The notes under the pieces were generated by a model. The model did no database searches. It was not told the origin of the DNA and saw only the letters and a list, made by a program, of their open reading frames with translations. The translations under genes were made by a program, and so were the position numbers. DNA of 64,000 nt from Termitomyces sp. T153. Lineage: Eukaryota > Basidiomycota > Agaricomycetes > Agaricales > Lyophyllaceae. How positions within the stretch are numbered: position 1 is the stretch's first letter; each line of letters begins with the position of its first letter. The stretch spans positions 310,001 through 374,000 of the forward strand of contig JACKQL020000005.1 in NCBI GenBank assembly GCA_018296165.2, given 5' to 3'. Shown piece after piece: positions 24,192 to 35,255 of the stretch.

Positions 24192-24321
24192 CTGTGCCCC
24201 TTCACTGTAATGGGAGGGGAAGCATGGGACTGGCAAAAGCACCTGAGTGGCATCAATTCTGGCAAGATCTAGATCCAATCTAAGAATAACCAGATTGGAA
24301 TGTTGACTGAAAGGAGGCAAT

Positions 24322-24502
24322 GAATGGAATGAATGAGAAAGAATGGAATGCAGGGAAGGGAAAGGAACATGAATGGAATGAATGAGAATGAATGGAATGC
24401 AGGAAAGGGAAAGGAAGATGAATGGAATGAATAGGAGGGAACAGATGAATGGAAGAACCTGAATGGGAAAGAACCTGAATGGGAAAGAACCTGAATGGGG
24501 AA
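24322..24502. repeat. two adjacent minisatellites
   Basis: A 49-bp unit (starts 24322, 24371 and a partial 24420) built on GAATGGAATGAAT, followed by a 16-bp unit GAACCTGAATGGGAAA at 24455, 24471 and 24487. Confidence 0.85.
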
Positions 24503-24967
24503 GAATATGAATGGAAGAAATACAAAGGAGGAAGAGATAAATGGGGCAAATGGAAGCTAAGAATGCAAAAGAGGAATGATGGCACCAGGAACTGGCCTGT
24601 GGCACTGAAACAGGCATACCAAAAGAGGGAATTAGAATAACAGTTATGAATAAAGGGCTGGAAAGTATGGAACCAAAAGTCACATATAGGGGGTGGTCTG
24701 TGCACTGTAGAAAGAGGTATAAATAGCCCAAGTAAAGTAGCAGATAGATAGGCAATTAATAGGCAAAGGCTTGGTGGTTCCCAGGGAGTGAATTACTTAG
24801 GCTGGAGTTTGTTGAAACCCCTCTGCATTCACAATAGAGATATTTTGGAATTAAACCACCTCAACTTCAAGCATTTATCAAGACATCAGTGTGGAATTGG
24901 AGTAGACTTCCTAAGTCTTCAAGAAAGCCCCAGAACGATCAGTATTACTCTAACCCAGTACTACATC

Positions 24968-25271
24968 TGGAGCCATGAAAAGCCTAGGACAACAGGGGTG
25001 GAGAGATGTAGTTTGGTGAGAAGTAGTCAGAGGTCTTGGTGTTGTCCATTGGCAAAGGTCATGGTTGTCTCCATGCAGTGCATGTTGTCTCCAGCAGAGG
25101 TGGGGTTGCCATTCAAAGAGTTTGAGGAAGATCAGGATGGGGAGACATTAGAGGTGGTGGAGAGCAAGTGCCACCAAGGATTCATACAATGATGTTATTG
25201 GTAGTGCTACTGTTGACCAGTGTAGGAATGGTGTTGGTCAAGAAGGGGAGGGTGGTGCAGAGGAGGAGGGT
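24968..25271 (-). pseudogene. Ty3 element H1: first retropepsin domain
   Basis: Minus-strand homology to H+ 34060-34360. The active-site DSG has decayed to NSS and stops are present. It ends at the AGGGT target duplication where element K inserted; the upstream gag continues at 43510. Confidence 0.75.
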
Positions 25272-25430
25272 TGTCACAACCCACTTCCTGGACCCTGATA
25301 TCATTCCCAGCCTGCTTGTTCCCCCAGAGTCTCCCCTGATGCCCTGTCAAGCTCTGCCAGCCCTTGCCCATTCCCCATGCCCCCACTGAGTAACTCTGAC
25401 ACTTCTCTGGCAAACCCCAATGGCCCCCTA
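25272..25430 (+). repeat. element K 5' LTR, first 159 bp
   Basis: Aligns with the first part of the LTRs at 30414, 40409 and 42460, then is replaced abruptly at 25431 by the inverted end of another LTR. Confidence 0.85.
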
Positions 25431-26458
25431 TGTCAGGTTCCACTGATGATGGGGGCTCAGCTACATTGGCAAATCCTTACTAGGTAGACACGATGTCTTG
25501 TGCTTATAATTTAGCATCCCAGAGTTGGTGTGGAGTGAAGGGACTTGCAAGGGAAGCTAGGAGGAGTGGTCTGAGCAAGTCTGTAATGGTCCAGAGAAGT
25601 CTAAAACCAAGTATATTAGACGTTGGACCTGGGCGGGCATCAGGAACAAGTTTGTGTGTGTGCAAATAGACTGTGGAGTAAGCAGAGGCTTCATAAATGA
25701 TAGGGGCAGAGCTGGAGTTTGACAGGGGATTACCAAGACTTGATGGGTTCTGGGGCCAAGCAAGGAGCAAGGTCCAGAGTTGTCGCAAGAATGTTTGGGG
25801 GTCATAGCATGTGCATGGAGTTTGTACTGATGTTGAAGATAAAAGGAACTTAGAGAAACAAAGGAAATATATACAGTTGAGATGAGATGGAGACAAGGTG
25901 AGATGAGACAGAGAAAAGAGATAGATTTGAGACTAAAAATAGAGACAGAGACAAAACAAAACATGAGACACAGAAAACCAGTAAATGCAATATCAAGACT
26001 AGAGTATGAGGAGCTACTCTACAACTTATATACTGACTACTGGATAGCTCTGGAGGGCAGCAGGCATGACAGCAGGGTTTGATGGAGCTGCATGGAGTTG
26101 ATGGGTGTTGGGTACAATCATGGGGTGGGCCATGGTGAGATTCTGATGGGATCAGCTGGGACTGTGGGCTGCTCTGAGGTCATTGTGATACTCCAGAGCA
26201 GGTCAGGTAAACCAGGGCAGTGAGTCAAAGGTATACAATGGGGTCAGAAACAGTGGGGGAGGGTTCCAGGAGTTTAGAGGGAGTGTTGATGGCTGTGGAA
26301 AAGGCATTGGAGTTGGTCAGGGGGCCATCAAGGTTTGCTAGGAGAGTGTCAGAGTTACTTGGAGTGGGCACAGTGGGTGGATGGGGGTTGGGGGAGTTTG
26401 GTGGGGCATTGGAAAGGGCTAAGAATGGTGTCAGGGGTTTAAGGAGTGGGTCATGACG
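25431..26458 (-). repeat. element J 3' LTR (1028 bp)
   Basis: Plus-strand start TGTCAGGTTCC, end GGTCATGACG (the last base should be A). Contains a TATATA motif near 26025 in the minus orientation, shared with the K and H+ LTRs. Confidence 0.88.
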
Positions 26459-26671
26459 TTACTCCCCCCTTCAGTGTCAAGACCCTTGAGACGTAGGGTG
26501 CAGTTCAGGGATTGGCAGGGTGTGGGAATTAAAGTTGAGTAATATTGATCAAACTGCAGTGGGCAGTGGTAGCATGGGGAACAATGTTGAAGCATGGCTG
26601 CCATTCATCAGGGAGTTCTTTCCAAGTCATAAAAAGGGTCGATATACTCCAGAGTCCCCAACCTTTCTACA

Positions 26672-28315
26672 ATGTCTTCTTCTGCATACTCTCCTGCAGT
26701 GTCCCCATCCCCCTCAGCACATTCCTCAACCTCTTCCTCTAAGAACTCTGAGGGTCAGCAGGACCATAGATGTGTCCAGGCAATGTATCATAGTTGTAAG
26801 TGCTGTATCTTGCTTGTCATAGTTGGAGTGTTGATTAAGTCCCAGCAGAGTTGTCGGTGGCAGTGGCGGGCCCCTCAGGGCTCTTGTCAGGGGAGGCTCC
26901 AGCACAGTCGGCAGTGGGACCAGTCTCCATCTCACATTCCAGACCTGGCATTAGCTCTGGGGTGGTCTACTCCATCCCTACAGGTTTGAGAGTTGCACAG
27001 GTGGATTTGATGCCAGAGCAGTTTGCAGAGGCTGCGGGGTGGGCAAGGGGTCTCCTGACATTACAGTGGTGTCAGGTGGTGGCCCCAGTGAGTCATTGCC
27101 ATGTCCTTTCCTTGTTGAGCTAATCCATGTCTCTAGTGGATGTCCTGTACCTGGCAGGAGGAATAGTGCAAGTTTGAGGAGCCTGTGCTGGGGGTGTGGT
27201 AGGACACATCAGTGTGTCTCCTGTGTTGCTTGCAGCATTAGAAGTGCTCTGTCACTCTGAGTTGGCATGCTGCTTGCATCGTGGCAGAGCAGGGGTGGGA
27301 CTATGAGTGAGTTGTGGTACAGTTGGAGGAGGGCTGGAGGGGTGGGGTGTTGGGACAGTGTTCTAGAGTGGAGGGGGGAGTTGGCATGGGGCAGCCCCTG
27401 ATGAAAGTTGGGCCCCCACAGGGTGGACAGAGGGAGGAAGCCCCCGTGACATGCAACAAGGGTAAATGGAGGGTGTCTCCCTTGCTAGAGGTGGGGCCTA
27501 GTAAGTGGGTGCAGGGAGAGCAAGTGATGGCAGGCCTCCTGGGCCCCATAGTGTATTTTCTGACCTTCAGGGCCTTGGTCAAGCAGTCCACAAGAGGGTC
27601 ATGGTCAGCTGCTGAGGCTTTCTTGCAGCATCAGGTAGAGGAGCTAGAATGGTCATTGGCCACATGCAGGGAGGAGGTTTGGAGGATGGGAGAGGAGAGG
27701 GACAGAATTTGGAGGGAGCTGGATGAAGCTCAGAGGGAATGGGACATAGTGCGGAGAGATAAGAACATTGCCATGGGGACTGCTATAGAATGATTGTTGC
27801 AGCTTCAGGAGCTGCCAGCACATATGGGACTATTGGAGGTGCAGGTGGAGATGGCAGAGTAGCAGTCAGGGGGGTCAGAGGTGTGGGAAACTCAGCAGGG
27901 ACCTAGTGCAGGAGAAGCCCAGGTGATGGTGGAGAGAACATGGCAGCAGGAGGAGTGGCTTGCCAATGAGGTGGCCTTGGGGCAGCAGGGAGTGCTCTGT
28001 AAGTGTTCTCTTTGTTTCCTGTTTCCTACAAGCTAATCTCATTTCCACAGACTGGGCCAGGGAGCACCACATCCTTCTCGACAGAGCATCAGCAGTGCAA
28101 AACATCTGCTGGTGGGGCATCGGTGAAGGGTGACAGTGGACTCCAGAGCATGGTGGGAGGTGGCAATGGATGTGGCAGAGCCACTCCCAGAACATCCTGA
28201 AGTTCTGGCAATGGTAGTAGCACAACTGGAGATGGACATGGTGGAGAGAATAGTAGAGGTAGGGTCGGAGGGGGAGGGGAGTAGGGGATGCTCTTGGACT
28301 TGTGCTCCGTATTAG
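26672..28315 (+). pseudogene. antisense accessory gene of element J (Zn2Cys6-like protein)
   Basis: Four exons inferred: 26672-26795 (124 nt), 26864-27087 (224 nt), 27137-27998, 28051-about 28315, with GTAAGT, GTGAGT and GTAAGT donors. Exon 1 encodes a Ser-rich start (MSSSAYSPAVSPSPSAHSST). Exon 3 starts with the cysteine cluster (first Cys now Trp), followed by CLLCCLQH*KC, then WSAAEAFLQHQVEELEWSLA, a charged heptad-like helix. Exon 4 gives WWEVAMDVAEPLPEHPEVLA. Stops and an exon 4 deletion make this copy non-functional. Exon lengths and phases equal those in H+. Confidence 0.8.
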
Positions 28316-28384
28316 CTTGTATCTGTACCATTGTGTAACTTCATAGTATGTACAAAGGTTTTTGTCTGATCTGGGTGATTGAAC

Positions 28385-29345
28385 TTATTTCAGTTTGAAG
28401 TGCATATTCTCCAAGCACAGACCCCTGGACAATATCATCTCTGACCATGGACCTCTGTTTGTATAACATTTTTGGCAATTGCTATGCAAAGTGCTTGAAA
28501 TGAAGACCAACCTCTCCACTGCCTATTACCCAGAGACCAACAGATGGACAGAACAAGTAAACCAGATGTTGGAACAGTATCTCTGCCTCTATGTTAACTA
28601 TTTACAGAATGACTGGCACACAGAACTCCCCCTCACTAAGTTTACCTACAACAATATGCCTCACTCTGCCACCAGAGTTTTCTCCTTCTATGCCAACAAG
28701 GGCTACAACCCTTGACTCATGCTATTTCTCAAGGACATCCCTTCTCACATTGCCCATGAAGTTGCTAAGGACCTTCAATCCCTTCACCAGTTCCTCTGGA
28801 ATGAGATCAACACCACTAATCAAGCCTACTCCAAGCATGCTGATGCCCAATGCAGACTGACCCCTGACTGGTCCCCCAGCACCTTGGTCTGGCTTGATTG
28901 ACAAAATCTCAAGACCCAGAGGCCCTCTGTCAAGCTTGATCACAAATGTCTCAGCCCTTTCAAAGTCCTCTGGAAGGTCTTTACACATGCTTACAAGCTC
29001 AACCTACTCCCAGGCCTAAAGGGTCTCCACTCCATATTCCACATGTGACTCCTTGAAAAACACACTCTGGACCCCTTCCCCAGGCAATGCCCCAGCTGAA
29101 CACCCCCTGTCAAAGTCAAGGACAAATACCACTATGAGGTCAACCAAATCCTCAATTCTCACATGGTCTATGGCTGACTCCAGTACTTGGTCTGCTGGAA
29201 GGGCTACAGATCTGAGGATGATACTTGGGAACCCTGAAGACACCTCAACAGAGCTCCTGATGAACTCTGGAACTTCCATCAACTGCATTCCACCAAGCCC
29301 TGGGACTCCTGAAACTAGCAAACACAGATGGTATCAGTGAGCATA
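28385..29345 (+). pseudogene. element K integrase C-terminal part and chromodomain
   Basis: Starts within the integrase core (VLEMKTNLSTAYYPETNRWT, EQVNQMLEQYLCLYVNYLQN) and runs through FTYNNMPHSATRVFSFYANK to a chromodomain (YHYEVNQILNSHMVYG, YLVCWKGYRSEDDTWEP). Closely related to H+ 37390-38300. The second Asp region is damaged by a stop. Confidence 0.85.
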
Positions 29346-29540
29346 ACCCCTGCCTCTGAATTCATTAGGGATTCAACTCCCATGAGTAACCCCCTATGTG
29401 TTTTCACTTACTCTCTCCTCATCCAATTTCAAATCTCACATACTCAGCAGAATGGCAAGAAATTGTCATGTACAAGCTACAAAAATACAAAATCATACAG
29501 CTGAGGCTGGGAAAAGTGCAAGATGGCAAGAGGACGGGGC

Positions 29541-30413
29541 CTAACCACCTCCTCACTCCCCCTCCTCTTCTAGGACCCTCCACACCACTCCCCCAACCAA
29601 ATCCACCTCCATCTGAGCAACCACAGTGGTAAAAACCTCCAGCTGCCTAGGCAACAGCTCCCCTACATTGGTCACTACTTCCCACTATGCTCTGGGGTCT
29701 GCCACACTCCTCCACCAATGTCTCACCAGCAACTGCCCAATCTGACAAGACCCCTGCTCCAACTCCAGCAGGAGCTCCCTGGGCATCCATGCCAATTCAT
29801 TCTGCATTGAGGCAAAAGCAGCTGATGCCCCATTAAGGAGATGCTGTCAGACCCAGTCTAGATGGCTCTGGGTCAGCAGGATCATAGGAGCAAATGGCAG
29901 AAAGACTCACACATTATCCTCCTCTGCCCTGAGGCCACCTTATTGGCCAACCATTCCTCTTGCCACCTTCCCACCTCTGCCCTGGCCCTCTCTGCCTCTG
30001 CAGCTCCTCACCCGACCTCCACCCTCTACTCTGCCCATGCCTCTAATTGCACCAGCCATTTCTGCAGGCCCTGCACCTCCAGTAACCCCTCCACAATTAT
30101 CCATGTAGCTCCCTTCAGCTCCCCTCATGCCTAATCCTGACCCCTCTGCACCTCATCATGCTCCTGCTGAATCCCATTGCAGTCCTGCATGATTCTCTGA
30201 ACTTCCTTCTTGTGTGATGCCAATAGTCAAGACAGCACCTCCACCTGCCACTGCCAAAACATCTTGGAGACAATAGGAGATGGAACAGGGCCCCTGCCAG
30301 ACCCCTCCATCAAGGCCCCTGACACAGGGGAGTAAACATGTGGCTCTAAAGGATCTGCCATCAACCCCTCCCCTCATGGCCACTTGTTGGGCCCTGCCTC
30401 AAGAGAGATGGAT
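29541..30413 (-). pseudogene. element K antisense gene, 3' part
   Basis: Minus-strand continuation of the gene at 41440-42250, separated by the H+ insertion. The region near 29541-29840 aligns with exon 4 of the H+ and J copies. Premature stops throughout. It ends about 200 bp from the chromodomain end, in a convergent arrangement with pol. Confidence 0.7.
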
Positions 30414-31442
30414 TGTCACACTGCTCCCTAAACCCTGGCATTGTTTCCAGTCCTCCTCAATGCTCTGCCAAACTCCCCCAACCCTTGTTCACCCTCCGCG
30501 CCCACTCTGGATAACTCCAACACTTCCTCAGCAAACCCCAATGGCTCCCTGATCAATTCCAACACCTTCTCCACAGCTGTTGATGCATCCCCTGAATTCC
30601 CCTGAATTCCCAAGACTTCCCCCACCGCTCCTGACCATGTCACACAACCCCGACCCCCCACCCTAATTCCCCTGACCTGCTGGGGAGCACCCAACAACCC
30701 TGGAGTAATCCACTTTCCAGCTGATCCCATTAGAATGTCACCATGGCTCACTCCACAATTGCACCTGACACCCATCAACTCCGCACAGCTCCATTGAGCC
30801 CTGCTGCCATATCCTCTGTCCTCCAGAGCCACCCAGTAGTTGGTATATAAGTCATAGACTAACCCCTAGTACTTTAGTCTTGATATTGCATTTACTGGTT
30901 TCCTATGTCTCGTTTTTCATCTTGTCTCTGTTTCTATTTTTAGTTTTGAATCAATCTCTTTCCCCTGTCTTGTCTTGCCTCATCTCCATCTTGTCTTGAC
31001 TGTGTATATTTCCTTTGTTTCCTTAAGTTCCTTTCTTCTCCAATGTCAGCACAAATTCTGCACACATGCTACGACCCAGACATTCTTATGACAACTCCAG
31101 ACCTCACTCCTTGCTCAGCCCTGGAGCCCATCAAGCCTTGGTGATCCTCCTTCAAACTCTGGCTCCACCCCCATCAACTGCAAAGTCTCCACTTACCTGC
31201 AGTCTATTTGTGCACCTATGAACTTGTTCCTGATGCCCGCCCAGGTTCAGTGTCTAATATACTTGGTCTTAAACTCCTCCGAACCCTTTCAGACTTGCTT
31301 GGACCACCTCCTCTAGCTCCTCTTTGCAAGTCCCTTCACCCGCACCAACCCCAGGACACTAGGTTATATGTGCAGGGCATTGCATCTGCCTAGTAAGGAT
31401 TTGCCAGTGTAGCTGAGCCCCTGTTATTAGCAGAACCTGACA
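30414..31442 (+). repeat. element H+ 5' LTR (1029 bp)
   Basis: TGTCACACTGC ... AACCTGACA. TATATAAG at 30843 is the likely promoter, conserved in all LTRs of this family. Differs from the 3' LTR mainly by transitions. Confidence 0.92.
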
Positions 31443-31473
31443 TTATATCAAGACTCCCCCTTACTCCATTCTC

Positions 31474-33945
31474 AATGTCTGCATATAACCCCACGTACAA
31501 TTTTGCTGGCTACCTAACTGATGTCTATGGTTGACTGGTACCTGAAAATTCCTACACCCCATTCTACCCAGGCCCCCCTGCAGATCAGTATGTTCCTCAT
31601 CACTGGACCCCTGACCCCAACCAGGCATTCTACACCCCCTCCATCAGCTAGGAAATACCTCTGGGCTGGTGCTGCCCCCCGCATTCTCCACTGATAGCAA
31701 CAATCCCCATATGTACCCTGGAGGATACTCTGCAGTGCCCCCTAACTCCGCCTACCTTCCTCCTACCCACTATTACGTGTACCCAGTCTCTGCTGCAGCC
31801 CCAGCCCCTCTGGAGCCCATGGATAATTACTCTCCCCCTTGTCTACCCTTCTCTGCTCAAGGTTCCCCTTCCCCCAGGCAGCAAAGAGTCAAAGCCTATG
31901 TCAGTCCTCCACTTCCTCCACCTCTCTCCCACGGAGTTTGCAAGATGTGCCCGCACCCTCCTCACCAGCCTAGGCTACTCCAACACCTCCACAACTCCGG
32001 AAGTCTGGGCGGATTGACTCCTTGACTTCTACGAGCGCTATCTGCAAGGGAACCTCCCAGAGACTATGCAAGGCACCCTGGGCATTGACAATAACTTATG
32101 GAACGAGCTCCATGCATTGGTCAAAGAAATCCACACCAGTCCAAACCCCCACCCCTTCAAAGATCCTCTGGACTCCACCTGCTCCTTCCATGTGCAATGC
32201 AAGAAACCTGTCAGAATGCAAAAAAAGCCCCACCTCCCATTCCCTGTCAGCAGAAAGAACTCAATGCAGCCTCCAGCATCTTGAGGAACCTTAACCCCAT
32301 GGGGGGATTGTTTGACCAACCAGGCACCCATACCTTGGCCCTCTCCACTTGTTCCTAGGCCAACTCTGTCCTCAGCGCCTTCTGAACCTGGGACCAGCCC
32401 GCTGTCCCTGAACTCCACTCCCAATGGCCACCCCCACACATTGACAATGACAACCAGACTCTCTCTTATGTTGACAAGCCTGGTAACCCCACCGATGAGC
32501 ATGCTCCACACAATGGCCCTCCACAAGACCGACCCCCCCCACTTCAATCTCTGTGCTCCCTGTGTCAACCCCAGTTCCTCCATAACAGCCCACGGGCCCC
32601 AGAGCACCCTGACCACTCTTTCCCACCAACCCCCCTTGTCCCTTGCCTGCTCCAATGCCTAACCCTCTGGCTGACGCAAATTACTTTAGACCCCCCACTT
32701 CCGGAGGACCCCCGTCCCCTTGATGGGCCCCGGGGCCTGCCCCAGGCAGCGTAGGCCAGTCCCCTGGCAGAGAACCACCCAATGGCGGACCTCCTGGAGG
32801 ATGGGGCTCAGCCATGGACAACTTCCCCCTCCAGCACAGAAACAGAAACAACTACTATTACTACTACAATGCTGGACCCCCGCCCTGAGCTCAAAACTCA
32901 CAGGATGATACTCATGATGCACTGGCCCAGGAAGGTAAACTCGACATTCAGAAGCCCAAACCCTTCACTGGCCACAATCCCTGGAAGTGGCGAATCTTCC
33001 TAACTCAGTGTCTGACTATGTTCCAAGCTAAGCCAATTACCTTCCAACTTGAGAGCTCATGAGTAGCCTTTGCCATGTTGTATTTACAGAGTATTGCCTT
33101 TGATCACTACACCACACTACTCCAGTTTGATCTCAACAACCCCATGCTCTCCAATTGGCTTGCTTTCACTTAGGAATTCTTGAGTAAGTTCGGTGTCTTT
33201 GACACTGTAGCAGAGGCAGAGGGAAACCTCTTCAACCTCCAAATGTGTGACAACAAATGCTTCATGACCTTTGTTGTACAATTTGAATGGGAAGCCTACG
33301 AGACTGGCTGGAACTACAATGCTCTATGATTCACCCTCTGTCGCACCCTGCCTCAACAAATCAAGGACATCCTTCGCCTCACACTCAAGCAAACCACCTA
33401 TGACGGGTACAAGGTGCTCATTACCCAGGTCAACCAATGTTACTGGGAAGATTGCAGTGAAAACATGGCGCCCTGGACCCGCTGGAACACCTCTGGTAAC
33501 ACCAACTGGCAGGCCAGAGCAACCAACGGCATTCAACCCTCAATCCCCACCAACTCCATTAAATCTGCGCCCCGTTTTTGTCTGGGCCAAGGAACTCCTA
33601 GCACTAATCAACCCCCGGGACAATGTCCACCTGCCCAGCTCAATGCCACCAACCTCCATGAAACCCCGGAACCCTTGGACACCAACTCCAATGACCACAA
33701 CAACATTCTGGACCCCGCCAATAACCAAGAAGCCTTATGTGTGAACAGGATCCAGGATAGCCCATGGATCAACGTGCCAGGGGAAACCCAGGAGAAATGA
33801 TGGAAGGAGGGTGCATGCATCCTATGTGGTGAACAGGGACACTTTATTTGCAGTTGTCCTAAATGACAGGTGATGGGACATGCCATGTGGACAATCAATA
33901 GAGAAGACTGTGACTACCAGTTTACAGAAAACAAGTTGGCAGTTT
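31474..33945 (+). pseudogene. element H+ Gag
   Basis: Probable start MSAYNPTYNFAGYLTDVYG at 31474, soon followed by a stop. Pro/Tyr-rich N-terminus, central Gag core (near 33000-33450) and a CCHC knuckle CILCGEQGHFICSC (33818-33859). At least several stops and frame changes. The same Gag is found inverted in H1 (43515-45005). Confidence 0.75.
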
Positions 33946-34018
33946 AGGTCTTGAAGATGCACTAGACTGTGGGCCAGACCCCAACATCTTCTCTGCCCCA
34001 GCCACACTTCTCTGTGCA

Positions 34019-34990
34019 ATGATACTTGCCCCAGACAACCTCCTAGCACACCTCCCCTCCCATTCTTCCACCAACCTCCTCCTCTGCACCACTCTTCCCT
34101 TCACCAACAACCCTGTCCCCACATTAGTTGACAGCGGCACCACTGATAACTTCATTGATGAGTCCCTGGCAGCACTTGCTCCCCACCCCCTCCAATGCCT
34201 CCCTGCCTTGATTCCCCTCAAACTCTTTGATAGAAACCCCACCCCAGCGGAAGACATCACATACTGCCTAGAAACAACCATGACTTTCACCAACAGATGA
34301 CAGCAAAAACTCTGACTACTTGTCACAAAACTACACCTCTCTGCCCCCATTGTCTTAGGGTTTTCATGGCTCCACTCCATCAACCCCTGCATCAACTGGC
34401 CCAGCCTCACCCTCCGCCTCAACTAGGACAACCCCACCAACTCCAGGCTGGTACCTTTTGATGTCTCACCCTCCTCCGAGAACTCCAAGATGACAATCAA
34501 CCACCCCCGGACTCCTCCACAGCTCTGCTCCAGGTCTGCACAGTCATTTGTCATCAATGTCCAACTCGATGGCTTGCCCAAGGTATTCCCTGCCCTTGTT
34601 AACAGCGGTGCCTCCAGCACCTTTGTCAGCAGTCAACTCAACCTCTGATGCAATGACCTCGACAAACCCCTCGAGCTCCAACTCTTTGATGGCAGCCCTG
34701 CCACGACCAGAATCACTCAATACCACAACAACACCCTCACCCTTGACAATGACCTGCAGTTTTAGGCCCAGCTCCTTGTCACCCAACTACCTCTGTCAAC
34801 TCTGATTGTGCTCAGACTCCCATGGCTGCAAGACGTCAACCCTGACATTGACTGGAAGTACCTCACCATGCAATTCCCCAGCCCCAAAGCCAGTTTAGCA
34901 GCCACCATCCCCCTCCACCTCCAGTCTATCTTGGACTCTGACATCTCCCACTCCAGTGCCAGCACCTCTGGAGCAGCCCAGACCCCTCAA
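34019..34990 (+). pseudogene. element H+ tandem retropepsin domains
   Basis: Two protease-like units in series. First: PTLVDSGTTDNFIDESLAAL (34117-34176), closing with IVLGFSWLHSINPCINWPSL. Second: PALVNSGASSTFVSSQLNL (near 34590-34650, active Asp now Asn), closing with IVLRLPWLQDVNPDIDWKYL. Both show the D-S/T-G plus hydrophobic second lobe plan. In H1 the second copy keeps the Asp, so both may once have been active. Confidence 0.75.
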
Positions 34991-35255
34991 CCCTGACAGA
35001 GAAGGAAGTGCAACTCTGCCTCAGTCACCCTTGATCAAATTACAATGGCTGCTTCCCAACATACCTCAGAATCAATACAAAGGCCCCCAGTACCCTGACC
35101 AGCGACACTTGAAACCCCCGACCAACTCTGCCACCACTCCAGACTCGACCACTACCACCCCAATGTCCAACTCCATTGCCTCTGGAAGCCTTGACATTAA
35201 AATCATTGGCACTGCCCCCTTTGCATGCCTTTTACAAGATGGCACCCCCACCTTC

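Larger units (their letters stand above)
23339..24202 (-). mobile_element. tRNA-derived SINE, about 864 bp
   Basis: The 5' head (minus strand from 24202) reads GGGGCACAGTGGCTCAGCTG with a Pol III A box, then a B box 50 nt downstream. The 3' tail is an ATC repeat (23339-23356). A 12-14-bp target duplication (TCACTGTAATGGGA) flanks it at 23326-23339 and 24202-24215, typical of LINE-driven insertion. The body is CpG-rich, unlike its surroundings. A run of six T on the transcribed strand (23921-23926) would be expected to stop Pol III about 280 nt in. Confidence 0.85.
23129..24967. mobile_element. unclassified insertion carrying a SINE
   Basis: Alignment to H+ shows that the H1 protease is interrupted here. 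The 6-bp TGGAGC flanks the insert at 23123-23128 and 24968-24973. Without the nested SINE the insert is about 960 bp, with a TATAAATAG motif at 24718 and GAATGG-type minisatellites. It looks like a solo LTR in size and promoter layout, but the ends (AGTGATATG ... ACTACATC) are not TG...CA, so class is left open. Confidence 0.55.
25431..28380 (-). mobile_element. Ty3 element J, 3' part only, inverted in K
   Basis: A minus-strand LTR (25431-26458) is followed on its inner side by the family's antisense gene (26672-28315, plus strand). The homology stops near 28380, where plus-strand K integrase starts. The rest of J is deleted. Confidence 0.8.

Noticed and set aside
24117..24202. A functional tRNA gene at the SINE head
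   Set aside because: A and B boxes are present but the acceptor and anticodon stems do not fold convincingly and the spacing is long; better explained as the SINE head.
24150..24755. 201-aa and 141-aa minus-strand ORFs rich in Phe, Ser, His and Ile
   Set aside because: They are the complement of GAATGG-type minisatellites, which by chance lack stops; low complexity, no start context or homologous feature.
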